A stretch of 64,000 nucleotides of DNA from Lutjanus erythropterus (lineage: Eukaryota; Chordata; Actinopteri; Lutjaniformes; Lutjanidae), in contig CM034608.1 of NCBI GenBank assembly GCA_020091685.1, positions 2,563,612 through 2,627,611 of the forward strand. Direction: 5' to 3'. Made by a program: the position numbers and the translations under genes. This document shows, one piece after another, positions 46,001 through 56,396 of this stretch (positions are counted from its first letter, which is position 1; every line of letters begins with the position of its first letter). The notes under the pieces are model-generated. The model saw only the letters and a program-made list of their open reading frames with translations, was not told the DNA's origin and searched no databases.

Positions 46001-48103
46001 AAGATTATGTCATTATTTTTTTACTTTTACAACTTGACAGTGAGATGGAAACAAACCACAGACTGACAGTTTGCTGTAGTCAAACTTTGCAGTGAGAAAA
46101 ACAGAAGTGGAAGTTAAACAAGTCTGAATGAAAAGGAAATGTTTGGTCTGCTGCTGGCTAACATTAGCCTGAAGGGCTAGAAAGTTTAGTGTTGATCAGT
46201 GACACCGTCAGCTGCTCCGTCGCCTCATCGCTGTCTTCTCTTTATCCTGTTCTTCGAATATATTGTTAACACTGACTTCACACAGACATGGGTCTGAGTG
46301 TATGTGGCTGTGATCAGCGCTGTTGCAGCTATGATGTTACTGTGTGTCTTGCTGCACGCATGACACAACCATTGTGCGGAGCATGTGTGTGAATTTGATC
46401 GGTACAGTATCACCAGTCAGGGCTGGTCATGCTGAAAAAACGGTCAGTTCCAGTCTCAGGCCGGTTGATTGGGGCATCCCTAATTTTAGGCCTTAAAATT
46501 TTTTAAATGCACTTTTATCAGGTCTTACAAATTGATTAGATTATGAAGTTAACTTTTCCTGCTCATTCCACTGTTCATGGCAAGTCACACCACTGTTTTG
46601 ATCCCTCCTCCACACTGCACCCCCCACCAAGCAGCGTTTCAGCAGCAGAACGTTTTGCCTGCCTCATCATTCATATATCATATTTCAGTGATGCATTTTA
46701 GTCAAATTTCAACATGTGACTATATGAAAAAGTGACTCTTTCTTCAAAACACATTATACATTTTAGAACATAGTTGATGAACACGTGAAAAGACTGAGGA
46801 CTATGTAATACTGAATTGTGGAGTTAGATTGTTAAACTGTTGGCCTCGATTTCTGTGTTCAGGCTTTTTTGGGCAGACCTAAAACATGTCTCGGCAACAT
46901 GTTGGAGCCATGGTCCCTCAACACTGTAAGCTCCATGAACTGACACATGAATAATACCACCCTACTCTCCCCTCACCCTCCCTAATGATCAGTCACAAAC
47001 TGACTGACCTTAAGTGACTCCCTCAGTCCAAATCAGTCCCCAACAACCCAACACAGAGGGGAGAAAATACTATCCCGTTACTGTCCTCTGGCTCTGGTGG
47101 CTCAAACATGTCTGGACATGTCCAATAAAGCTGCTGGACAAACTGTCCATGGTTGTTTTCAGTTTGCAGTGGTATTTGACACTGAGACAGTGGAGCGGAT
47201 ACACTCCCAGCATTTCATAGCATTTTTTCATGATTTTGAGACCCAATTTCATAAATTAATTTCTCTTGAAGAAAATCAGAAAGGACTCCCGCAAAGGATG
47301 AAGGTCGTCCAGACCGAAACGTTGTTGGATATTTAATAAATCAACAGAAAGCGAGACAGTGTGCGGGAGTCCTTTCTGATTTTCTTCAAGTTGAATCTTC
47401 CTCCGATGCGCCTGTCACACATTCAGGTGTGCAGGGACCTTTTTAACATTTTTTAATAAATTAATTTCTCAAAATCAAATTTGTGGTGGTAACATAGTGT
47501 AACAAACTCATTATATTGTTATATATTGTACATGATATATTATTATTGTTATATATTATATATTGTTGCTTTATGGTATCTTTAAAAAGCTATTTCAACA
47601 GTATAATTTATGTTTACATAAAACAGACAAATCTAACGTGAAGGGATTGTTTGTTTCAGTCAAACATTTAATTTGTTCTATGTTTTCATCCTATAGAGTC
47701 TGTGAGTACAGACAGCGACAGTGATAAACAATACCTCAGCTGGAATGTCCAGTTGGATGAACAACACAACAGAGAGAAATACAACCCAGAGAAACGTGCC
47801 ATTGTGATTCCTGAGAAGGGCATCTACTACGTCTACGTGAGGATTTCTTTGACGAGCCATTGTGTGGCTGGAGATGAGAACTTCAAGAGATTCTTTATGA
47901 ACATACACAAGTGGAATAAGGGTTACGACAAGAATGTAAGCCTGACAAAAACCAAGGATAGTTTAAGCTGCCATCCTTCTGCGTTCAGGAGTGTATTTGT
48001 GGGGCAGCTTTTTGACTTGTCGCCAGAAGATCATGTGAGGGTGTGGATTGAGCAGGGCTACAAAATGATCACAGAATCAGAATTTGGTGTTTTTCTCACC
48101 TAG
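43093..48103 (+). CDS. TNF superfamily ligand, 4 exons, 248 aa
   Basis: Exons: 43093-43335, 45281-45335, 45586-45627 and 47697-48103 (stop TAG). All three introns begin GT and end AG, and the phases join without a break. The start codon has a strong Kozak context (GCCATGG). The product is a type II membrane protein: cytoplasmic residues 1-46, one membrane helix at about 47-66 (ITLLLLLSCMVLFALTT), a short stalk, then a TNF homology domain at about 126-248. Domain marks are YLSW (126-129), IPEKGIYYVYVRI (151-163), paired Cys 169 and 205 (probable disulfide), VFVGQLFDL and the hydrophobic C-terminal end FGVFL. There is one N-glycosylation sequon, NVS at 193. The family forms trimers that bind TNF-receptor proteins and signal in immunity and cell death. 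Closest subgroup by eye is TNFSF14/15/18-like, but this is uncertain, so no symbol is given. Introns 1 and 3 carry transposon insertions. Confidence 0.9.
44903..45168. mobile_element. Small hAT MITE in intron 1
   Basis: The ends are TAGAGTTGCAAC and, complemented, TAGGGCTGCAACTAACGATT, the common fish/vertebrate hAT end. Eight-bp flanks GTTAAGAT (44895-44902) and GTTAAGGG (45169-45176) agree at six positions. No coding capacity. Confidence 0.8.
46455..46490. repeat. One-ended hAT-like MITE terminus in intron 3
   Basis: AGGCCGGTTGATTGGGGCAT followed by CCCTAA resembles a known type of hAT MITE end (AGGGATGC...). No matching left end was located. Confidence 0.35.
46700..47170 (+). repeat. Family X copy 2, in intron 3
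   Basis: This copy carries ACTATGTAATACTGAATTG, GGGCAGACCTAAAACATG, GGAGCCATGGTCCCTCAACA, CCAACAACCCAACACAGAG and, at its end, TCTGGACATGTCCAATAAAG followed by CTGCTGGAC. The same blocks in the same order and orientation occur at 35490 and 49230. Confidence 0.75.
47266..47455. mobile_element. 190-bp insertion with perfect 15-bp target duplication
   Basis: ATAAATTAATTTCTC occurs at 47251-47265 and again at 47456-47470, directly flanking the segment. Between them lies a perfect 29-bp inverted repeat (47265-47293 and 47362-47390; core GAAAATCAGAAAGGACTCCC) around a 68-bp loop, then about 65 bp of further sequence. A 15-bp target duplication fits LINE-driven retroposition better than cut-and-paste transposition, so a short retroposed or SINE-like element is likely. 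No clear pol III A/B boxes were recognised. It lies about 240 bp upstream of exon 4. Confidence 0.75.
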
Positions 48104-48175
48104 AGGATATGCTGTTTTTTTTCTGTTTGTGCTGGTTGTCTCAGTCTCAATAATGTATGCTTAGCATAATTTTTT

Positions 48176-48181
48176 ATTAAA
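48176..48181 (+). terminator. ATTAAA polyadenylation signal
   Basis: ATTAAA lies 73 bp after the stop codon of the TNF-family gene and is the first good candidate signal. A GTTTATTTGAGGTT T/G-rich stretch follows. Confidence 0.5.
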
Positions 48182-48350
48182 CAGTTTATTTGAGGTTATT
48201 TATAATCGCTCATTTATAAGCTTTGTATGTTTTAAAGTACTTCCTTGAAAGGATTAAATTAACTGAGTATTCAGGTCTGGTACAGGCCTCTGTACACCCA
48301 CACAGGTGTTTTGCATTAACCTGGCTGATTATCTTCCTATAATCATTTAG

Positions 48351-48491
48351 CCCTGTTTCACACTGGCAGCTTTTAGCCCTGGGTTTAGGCAATTTTCTGG
48401 GGATAACCCTGCAAACTCAGGGCTAACCTTGCTCCAGAACAAGGCCAGCAAGCCCTTGGCTAAAGTACCAGGAAGGTGTCAGTGTGAAAGC
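48351..48491. mobile_element. Short palindromic MITE
   Basis: CCCTGTTTCACACTGGCAGC at the left is matched by the complement of CAGTGTGAAAGCTCC at the right, with internal AGCCCTGGG / CTCAGGGCTAA words also paired. About 140 bp, foldback, non-coding. Confidence 0.6.
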
Positions 48492-49229
48492 TCCATTAGC
48501 CCCAGTCCACGTCCTCCATATGTGGACTGTCTTTATACTTCAAAAACCCCTTTGTATTTCATGCAGCTATGGATGCATTTACTCTGAAAAGCCAGCGAGT
48601 CTCTTTCAGATGCTGAGGGGTACTGTGCCCATCTCAAGAGTCAACGAGAGGTGGTGACGTGTTGCTGTGAGATGAGTTGGGAATCAGAACAGACTGGCTC
48701 ATCTGTGTTGAGTAGTGTTACTTGTTATATTACAGCGTGTATGTATTTGCATGTCAGTTATTGTCCTGATCTGACAGCAAACTGGGCAGAGGCATGTCAC
48801 ACAGCTGCCAACAGTACATCATGTTTCAACATGCAACTAATGAGCCACTGTGTTTGTTCTTCCAGTGGTGGAAATATGGTTAAATTGTAATGGTAATGCA
48901 CTATTTGAAAACCTAAATAACCAGAATAACTGCGTACTTGAATTACAAAACTAGTGCTTTATATTACAAAAATAATCCGAGTAGTCTAACGAGTTACTTT
49001 ATAGCACATTACTCCCAACATCGGTTGAGATCTGGAGACTGTGAAAGCATTAGCATGAGTAAACTGGTTGTGAAACAAGAAACAGGTTTTTCCTTTAATT
49101 TGCCACCAGTTTGAATATATAAACTATATGCACTTGAGTATTGTTTTCATGAGTAATATTTTACTAAGATAATATTTCCTCTACTGTGTTGCAGGAAACC
49201 CTTTACACTGTCTTTGAAGCTTAAACGTC

Positions 49230-49600
49230 TGTAAAGGAAAAAGGGAGTTTTTCTTCTAAACACATTCTGCATGTTAGAACACAGTTGCTGAAAATGTGAA
49301 AAGACTGAAAACTATGTAGTACTGAATTGTGGAGTTGCAGCTAGAATGTTGTTCATGATGTCTGTGTTCAGGATTTTTTTGGGCGGACCTGAAACATGGC
49401 TTGGTGATATGGCGGAGCCATGGTCCCCCAACACTATCTAAGCCCCACAAACCGACATATGAATGACACCACCTCCCCCTTCCTAACAGTCTTTTATGAA
49501 TGTACCGTCAGTGACTTTCTCAGTCCAGATCAGTCCAGCAGTTCACATCAGCTCACTTCAGTTCCAACAACCCGAAACAGAAGAAAAAAAGTCTCTGTAT
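49230..49600 (+). repeat. Family X copy 3
   Basis: Blocks shared with the other copies: AACACATTCTGCATGTTAGA, ACTATGTAGTACTGAATTGT, GGGCGGACCTGAAACATGGC, GGAGCCATGGTCCCCCAACA, TCAGCTCACTTCAGTTCCAA, CCCGAAACAGAAG. It lacks the AATAAA end seen in copies 1 and 2. Confidence 0.75.
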
Positions 49601-49619
49601 AATAAAGAAACAATCGTTG

Positions 49620-51458
49620 CTAACAAAATGAACGATCAATTTCCTTCCTCGGCCAGTTCAGACACATTACAAAAGCATATTTACCTACTCTCCCCGGTGA
49701 TAACTTTTACTGCCAGCCAAAGCCAACAGGGGAGAATGGAATTCAGTCTGTTGTGTTCAAAGTGTGCATAATTTACAATAAGAAAGAACTGAGTCTTTTT
49801 AAAGACAGTCGCTCAGAATTAAAGTACATTGTAGGTTCTTAGAAGTAAAGCAACTGCTACCATAGCTTTTCAGGATTTCAGGATTTTAGCTTGAAATTTT
49901 CAAGAATTGATTCTGGTTGAAAGTGCAAATTTGTGCAAATGATCTCATACAAGCTTAACAGCATGCATAAATATATTAGACATAGAAAACTTTCAGCATA
50001 AATTCAAAACCATTATGCTAAAACATCCATTACAGGGAGACTGCAGCCAGCAATCATAGCAGAGCTAATTCAAAGTTAGTCTACAAAAATATACCAAAAC
50101 CGTAGAGGTGAATTGTGAAACTACTGGTTTCACACGATATTAGAATGGTGTCCATACTGTGTGTACTCAGGGACTGTTTTATGAGTAATGAAGCAATAGC
50201 TAATATTAAGAATTCTGAATAAATGTACAAAAATAATTTATGGTTACTGTATGTAGCCTCTTATTCTAAGACAGGTGTCACTTTGATATTCTGTTGGTGT
50301 ATTTTGAGCGTTGTCATGGGTGGAAGTGTGTCATTGCAACACACCTGACAAGAAAAGCCATTATTTATTCTAATGAGTCAGTTTCACTGTAATAAATGCA
50401 GCCTTGAGATTATGTAAACTTTTGATTTTTAAATGTCATCGACTCATTGGATTATTTTTATTGGTATTTTATTTTTATTTTATTTTTTACTACATTAGTA
50501 TTTCACTTATGATAATGCTACAGTTGTATTACAGTACCATTGTTGTATTATGTATTTAAATGAACTGTAAACTCTTTTTTGTAATTGTCCTTTTTTATTA
50601 TTGTGTCAAACCCCTGCCTGTGAAATGAAAATTTAATGTGATATTAGACTACACAAATAAACTTGAGTACATATTATAGGCCTGCTTTAATTTTTTTTTT
50701 TTTGGAAGACTGTTGTCTACAAGAAGTGGTAATCTCCCAGTAAAATGTTACGGAATTAGCCACATTTTACACAATAGCTTTACTGACAGTGGACCAACAG
50801 TGACAATGTTTTCTTGTGGGATCTGCCCTATGAAGGTCCAACAGCAGTGTCATACCACTGGTCAAAGTGACATACCACCAAGAATCAGCATATGACATTT
50901 AAACAAGCAGCACACCACCAGTATGCTGCTGAAAAGTAGCAACTGCCAGTGAAATGGGAGTAATCAGCTGTTCGTAAGTCACAAATAGCATTGCAGGTGC
51001 ATATCTTAACGAGAAGAGGTCAACAGATGGTGAAGCACCTACTGCAATGACAACACAACTGCCAGATGCAACCAGTAGAGATTTGCAAAGTCCCACCAAT
51101 ATTAACATGACTTTGACTTACATTGTCCCGAGCTGAAACAGGGTTTCAAACTGAAGCAGATGTTGATCACTTGTGACCCCTAGTGGCCAGTTAAGAAGAG
51201 TGAGAAGTCAGCTGTCAATGGTCACATAAAACATAACAGTCAAAAAATCGAATTACTGCCTCATAGTTGTTTGTCTCTGCCAACCAGTCAAGTTACAGTT
51301 TATGTCCATGTTATTGATCTCTAACTTTGAAGGAATATAATAAAAGTTATTAAAGGCAGAGTAATACAGATTTTAAGGGGGCTGTGAAACTCAAAGATTA
51401 GCTAAAGTAAATTATCTCAAACATTATTGGGCTCAAAACTCAAACTCAATCACAATGT
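49620..51458. other. Intergenic, no gene recognised
   Basis: AT-rich unassigned sequence. A TTTTATTTTTATTTTATTTT tract lies near 50466, and AATAAA with a following T-run lies at 50656-50703, which could belong to an unrecognised transcript or retroposon end. The frames at 50713-50895 and 51108-50899 have no domain. Confidence 0.5.
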
Positions 51459-51459
51459 G

Positions 51460-51485
51460 CATACATACATACATACATACATACA
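51460..51485. repeat. (CATA)n microsatellite
   Basis: Six CATA units. Confidence 0.95.
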
Positions 51486-51489
51486 GCAC

Positions 51490-52440
51490 CTCTTAGAGTT
51501 CTTAATGATATTTTTTTAGCTGCTGACAATGGTTAAACATTCATCTTATTGCGTTTAGATCTTATTGCAGCTTTTGATTTGATTGACCACGTGATTTTAA
51601 TTGAACTTCTTCAGGACTGGGTTGCCACATCAGATACAGTTTCAGATTAGTTTTATTCTTATCTTTCTAATGTGAAATTCTGTGTGGCCATTGGTGATTT
51701 TAAACCATCCATGTTGCATTTCTTTTATGGAGTGCCTCAAGGATTAGTCCTTGAGCCCTTATTATTCCAGTCTATATGTTACCATCAGTTTACATTTTTA
51801 TGCAGATGGCTCCCAGATCTATTTCTTATTTGATTCAAACAATACAACAACTGGTCAACAGACAGTCTGGTCTTACAGATGTTAAAAACTGGCTCTCTCA
51901 AAACTTTCTTCAGAAAAAGATGCAGATTCCACCAATGAACATCTCTCAGCTTATTTAGGTTCTTCTCATCAAGCTGTACCAGAACCTATTGATCAACAGA
52001 TGAACTCATTTGTCCAACCATTCTTTAAAATTTATAATTTTTATCTGCTAAGATTTTTTTAAAAGATTATTTTGGGGCTTTTTGCCTTTATTCATATGAC
52101 AGGTGAAGACATGACAGGAAAGCAGGTAGAGAGAGTAGATGACACAGCGAATGGGCTGCAAGCAGCCCAGTTAGACTACTGTAACTCACTGTATTCCTGT
52201 CCCGCTCAAGTCAACCTCTCAAAACTGAACAACTGGTTCAAAATGTTGCAACAATACTGCTCACAAAATCCAGGAATCCCACCTATTTTAGCATCTTTAC
52301 ACTGTTTACCTGTACAGTATAGAATTAATTTCAAACTTTTAATGATTGCTTTTAAAGCATGTGTGGGATTGGCCCCTGAATGAATCACTAGGTCTGTTGG
52401 AACAACCGGAGGAGATCAGGCAGGCATCAAATGTGATGAT
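51490..52440 (+). mobile_element. L2-type LINE fragment, plus strand
   Basis: Broken frames spell the L2 RT in order: a LAADNG-like start, then FD..DH (motif A region, near 51570), YGVPQG-like with LGPLLF-like (near 51735-51765), a FYADGSQIYF site (near 51800; the usual YADD has become YADG), DVKNWLSQNFL (near 51880), and, after about 180 bp of unrelated or diverged sequence, LDYCNSLYSCP (52170) and LHCLPVQYRINFKLL (52300). It is highly decayed with many stops. The (CATA)n tract at its left may mark an old insertion border. Confidence 0.75.
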
Positions 52441-53089
52441 GATGATATTTGGGTTAGACTGTGAAATATTCATTTATGCAAGGCTTTGAAGTGAGGGAAT
52501 CCTGGCCCCTATTGCAACATATTTGTAGTTTTCCTTTATCAGATGTTTTGTCACATTACCTTGGGAAACCCAACACCCCCACACATCTGGGAATTCCACA
52601 TACGTATGGGTGATCCCTCTACTCAATCAAAAACTTGTTGAGACTTGAACAAGTGAGTAGGAGGAATAACTGAACAAGAGTGAGAGGAAACAAACTCGAT
52701 ATCTGATTCAACCTACGTAACACTGCGAGCTGGTACATGTCAATTTGATAGTATTCACCACAGGCCAAGAACTAAAAATAAACTCTGGTGCAACCCTACT
52801 CCCACATGCAGAATGCAAGAGTTGATAGGAAGATGAACTATGGAGAAATCTCACAAGGTCATGCCTTCAGGATGTGCTTTGATCATAAATCTGAGGAAGC
52901 ACCTCTGACTGAGTGCGGAGGTGCAACCCCCATAATTGCCAAATACAGTTTCATAAACTCTTGCATCATAATATTCACAGGGGTGGTGATTTATGTGCTG
53001 AAACTTCATTAAACATCAACACTGGTGGCAATTGCTCCCAGCGGGCCCAGGTTTGGAAAAGTGCAGCTGGTTGCCCCAGTGGCAAAACA
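52441..53089. other. Unassigned sequence
   Basis: No gene or known repeat was recognised. A 74-codon frame at 52788-53012 ends in a hydrophobic stretch (INSCIIIFTGVVIYVLKL) but lacks other support. Confidence 0.4.
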
Positions 53090-53225
53090 TGATAAAGTGC
53101 CCTCTAGAATGTCCTTTGGTAGACAAACATCCAACTTATAATACAAGATCCGGTGGATGAAACATGATAAAGTGCCTTCTAGAGAGCCCTTCTAATGGCA
53201 AAATGTGATAAAGTGCATCAGGACT
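53090..53225 (-). repeat. 42-bp minisatellite family, block 1
   Basis: Diverged units of the form ACATGATAAAGTGCCCTCTAGA recur three times (53086, 53160 and 53205). This is the minus-orientation form of the units at 54110-55480. Confidence 0.75.
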
Positions 53226-54344
53226 TTTTTTCAAATCAGGAGAGTCTGTCAGCTGTTACATGACTGGCAGCTATCTCCCTGGTCTCTCCTTGAGGAGTTT
53301 CTCACCAGTGTTTATTGTTAAACGTGTAGAAAAGTCTTTTAAATCATTTTTCTGACTGCTCCTATGATCTCAGACATGTAATCATCATTTCAGACAGAGC
53401 TAAAAGTAATTCTGGAGCCGTTGTTGAGACTATATTTAGCTGGTATGACGATTTCATTTTCCAGTTTATTTAACACCCAAGCCACTGTTTAGATAATGTC
53501 AGCAGATTGCTCTGCAGCCGAAGAATTTGACTTGAATGCAGCCCAGCCTCAAAGGAGTCAATGATGCTAATTGGATTGCTCCAAATTCCTGGATGATGAT
53601 TTTAAATGTCAGACAAGGTGGTGCAGAATGAGATGCTGGTGAAGGCGGACACACCCGTAACCACAATGGTCATGAAACTGTGGGCTGAAATGAGTAGGCT
53701 GAAGGAAACTGATGACAGTTTAAACAGTTTGTGGGTTGTTGTCTTTCAGATGAGTTTTCTCACGTTGTCACTCAGTATAGGTCATGACTTACACCTACAC
53801 ACCAGCTGTGCCTTTATTCCTATTAACTGTACTGTCTTTATTATTATTGTGACAGTGGATTATGATGTTCTGTCTACACTATTTGTATCAGTGAGGGAAG
53901 ACTTGAATATATAATACAACACAATAGACCTTTTTCTCAGCAACCATTTTGACACAAAATAGGAGTGTAAACACAGGTGTTACTGAGTACCGAGTACAAA
54001 GTAAGGTTCAGTTCCATTCAGGCCAAGCAGAGTCAGAAATAAAAATGGCATGGCATGTATGCAGTGGGGCACCAGTGCCAAAAGTTGTGATGAACGATCA
54101 TATTTGCTATTTGAAGGGCACTCATTCATGTTTTGTCCACTAGAAGTGTACTCTAGAGGGCACTGAATCATATTTTGTCTACTGTAACGGCAATCTAAAG
54201 GGCACTTTATCATGTTTTCTTGGACATGTGCCCACAGTAGAGGGCACCTTCTCATGTTTTGTCCACTTTATCATTTTTGTCCATTGGCATGGCAATCTAG
54301 AGGACACTATATCATGTTTTGTTCACCAGAAGGACACTCCAGAG

Positions 54345-54690
54345 CAGCGTTTCTCCCTGTTTCCCTGCTCCAACACACCTGATTTAAATAATCAGCTCAT
54401 CATCAAACCTCTGCAGAAGCCTGATAACAACCTGGGCCCCGTTTCCCAGAGCCTTCATAGTGCTACGTTCATTGTAAGTTGTATTTTAAGGTCTCCCTTA
54501 AGGTTGTCCCAACTCTGGGAAACAGCCTGTAACCTTAAGTGAGACCTTAAAATACAACTTATGACGCACATAGCGCTACGAAGGCTCTGGGAAACGGGGC
54601 CCTGATCATTTGAATCAGGTGTGTTGGAGCAGGAAAACATATAAAACATGCAGAGCAGGGGTACTTCAGGACCAGGGTTGAGAAACACTG
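54345..54690. mobile_element. hAT MITE in the minisatellite
   Basis: The ends CAGCGTTTCTCCCTGTTTCC and, complemented, CAGTGTTTCTCAACCCTGGT belong to a very common fish hAT MITE with inner arms GCTCCAACACACCTGATTTA / GAATCAGGTGTGTTGGAGCA. Flanking 8-mers CTCCAGAG (54337-54344) and CTCTAGAG (54691-54698) form the target duplication with one mismatch. The target lies inside a minisatellite unit. Confidence 0.85.
54434..54602. mobile_element. Foldback MITE nested in the hAT MITE
   Basis: Near-perfect palindrome: GGGCCCCGTTTCCCAGAGCC at the left equals the complement of the right end, and pairing continues through TAAGTTGTATTTTAAGGTCT. It is 169 bp long and sits between the two inner arms of the hAT MITE. 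A third layer of nesting: minisatellite, hAT MITE, foldback MITE. Confidence 0.85.
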
Positions 54691-54781
54691 CTCTAGAGGG
54701 TATTATCATGGTTTTGTCCACTGGAAGGGCCCTCTAGAAGACAGTATACCATGTTTTGTCCACTGTAAGCACACTCTAGGG

Positions 54782-54890
54782 CAGTGTTTCTGAACCCTGG
54801 TCCTCAGGGACCTCTGCCCTGCAGATGTTGCCCTGCTCTAGCACACCTGATTCAAATGATCAGGTTGTTTTCAGGCTTCTGCAAAGCCTT
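54782..54890. mobile_element. Second, truncated copy of the same hAT MITE
   Basis: CAGTGTTTCTGAACCCTGGT, then GCCCTGCAGATGTTGCCCTG and CACCTGATTCAAATGATCAG. It again begins right after a CTCTAGGG-type minisatellite motif (54774-54781). The right half and terminal repeat are missing. Confidence 0.75.
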
Positions 54891-54961
54891 GATCCACTTG
54901 AAGGACAATCTAGAGGGCACTATCTTGTTTTGTCCACTGGAAGGGCATTCTAGGGTGCACT

Positions 54962-54995
54962 ATTGTCATGCCCACTACCTCTGCTTAGCAGGCAG

Positions 54996-55046
<51 letters not shown>

Positions 55047-55365
55047 AGTGTGTGTGTGAGTGCCTGAGTGGAGACAGGTGTGTCAGAAGTGGAGCAGAGC
55101 ATCCATAATCAAGACCTCTACAAAGACCCAGCCTTTCCCGTTCGGCCCTGGTCTCAGGCCTTCCTGCATCAGATTCCATACCTGCTCATCCAGTCTCTGG
55201 ACCTGTTTGCCACCCTCACTCAGCCTGGCCTTCAGGCTCAGGCCCAGCTATCCCTCCAGCTAAACCTTCAGCTCAGCCAGACAGCCCAGGTTCCCCACAA
55301 TCCAGCTTTACAATAAATATTCCCTTAATTCTAAACTTCAGGGTTCCTGCCTCTCTATGTCTACA
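54962..55365 (+). mobile_element. Possible solo LTR
   Basis: The segment starts near TGTCATGCCC (54964), ends ...TCTACA, has AATAAA near 55312 and carries a (CT)n tract. GCACT occurs just outside both ends (54957-54961 and 55366-55370), a plausible 5-bp target duplication, though two extra bases precede the TG. It interrupts the minisatellite. A frame at 55068-55316 (AQAQLSLQLNLQLSQTAQ) is low complexity and probably not a gene. Confidence 0.45.
54999..55040. repeat. (CT)n microsatellite
   Basis: An uninterrupted CT dinucleotide run of about 21 units. Confidence 0.95.
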
Positions 55366-55480
55366 GCACTGCTCAGCCTTAATTTTGTCCACTGGAAAGG
55401 CACTCTAGGGGGCACTATCATGTTTTTTCCAGTGGAAGATTACTCTAGAGGGCAGTTTATCATGTTGTCTTGAACAGTTG

Positions 55481-56396
55481 GGAAACTCAAGAGAGCTTGT
55501 CCTATCATATCCAACATAGGGACATCCAAGAGGGCACAAGAGGTGGTGTTTTTTTCCAGGCATTCGTTGTAATTGTGTTATAATCTACATAATAGGCCTG
55601 TATATCCTCACCCATGATACACCCTTGAATCTTCTGCTTTAAAGCTGTATAGTTAGCTAGTTTTTCTTTTTTCTAAGAAATGTTGTAAGCCATTGTTTTA
55701 TTTCTTAATTTTTCAGTAAGATAAGAAAGTAGAGATAAGCAGTGTAAAATAACATGATGCCGTGGGTTGGTTTTCCTCCTGTCCTGTCCAATTTTTGAAT
55801 CACCAGCCACCATGTCCAAAGTCTGACTATGTGTGTTTACAAACACCAACTGACAAATCCTGGAGAGTGTATGTTTAATAAGTATTAACAACAACATCCT
55901 GACCAGCCTCAGATAAACACAGGGCAAAATACTAACAGTATCTTTTTTTAAAACAATATTTTTACTGAGCTTTTCCGCATAAACACACACAGTTTCACGG
56001 TGGCCACAGGAACCAAACCTCTGGTCTACATCCATGTTATGTAGTGCAAAAAGCATGATATATCCAAATAGATAATTACAAACTCACATAAATATGTAGC
56101 ATGAGTGTTAATGGGGTGACATCATAGCATCTATATAAGGAAATGCCCAGTCCCTTTGCTGTAAAAGGCAATGCAACAAATAAACATCTATGAATATCCA
56201 CATGCAGTGCCCATAAATTCCTGCCTACAAGCCTACATGCCAAGGAGGAGGTGACATTCTGTCTGTGTGGTCTGATTGTAGTGTCTCTGAACACATACAA
56301 GGAAATGCTTAGTCCCTTTATAGTCAACAGTGATGCAACACATAAACATCAGTGGATACTATAAAATGTACAAAAGTGCCTGTAGGTTGCCCTTCC
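55481..56396. other. Intergenic, with a local duplication
   Basis: No gene recognised. Two related segments at about 56138-56200 and 56290-56352 share AAGGAAATGC.AGTCCCTTT and ATGCAACA.ATAAACATC, a diverged duplication about 155 bp apart. Minus-strand frames here have no domain. Confidence 0.5.

Larger units (their letters stand above)
54110..54960 (+). repeat. 42-bp minisatellite family, block 2, interrupted by MITEs
   Basis: Units read TCATGTTTTGTCCACTGGAA followed by GGGCACTCTAGAGGGCACTATA, about 42 bp with much divergence. The block is broken by a hAT MITE at 54345-54690 and a second, truncated copy at 54782-54890. Another plus-orientation unit follows at 55376-55480, beyond the possible solo LTR. 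Confidence 0.8.

Noticed and set aside
53606-53914. 102-codon plus-strand frame with a hydrophobic segment as a small membrane protein
   Set aside because: No domain, no promoter, no splice structure; surrounding sequence is repeat-rich.
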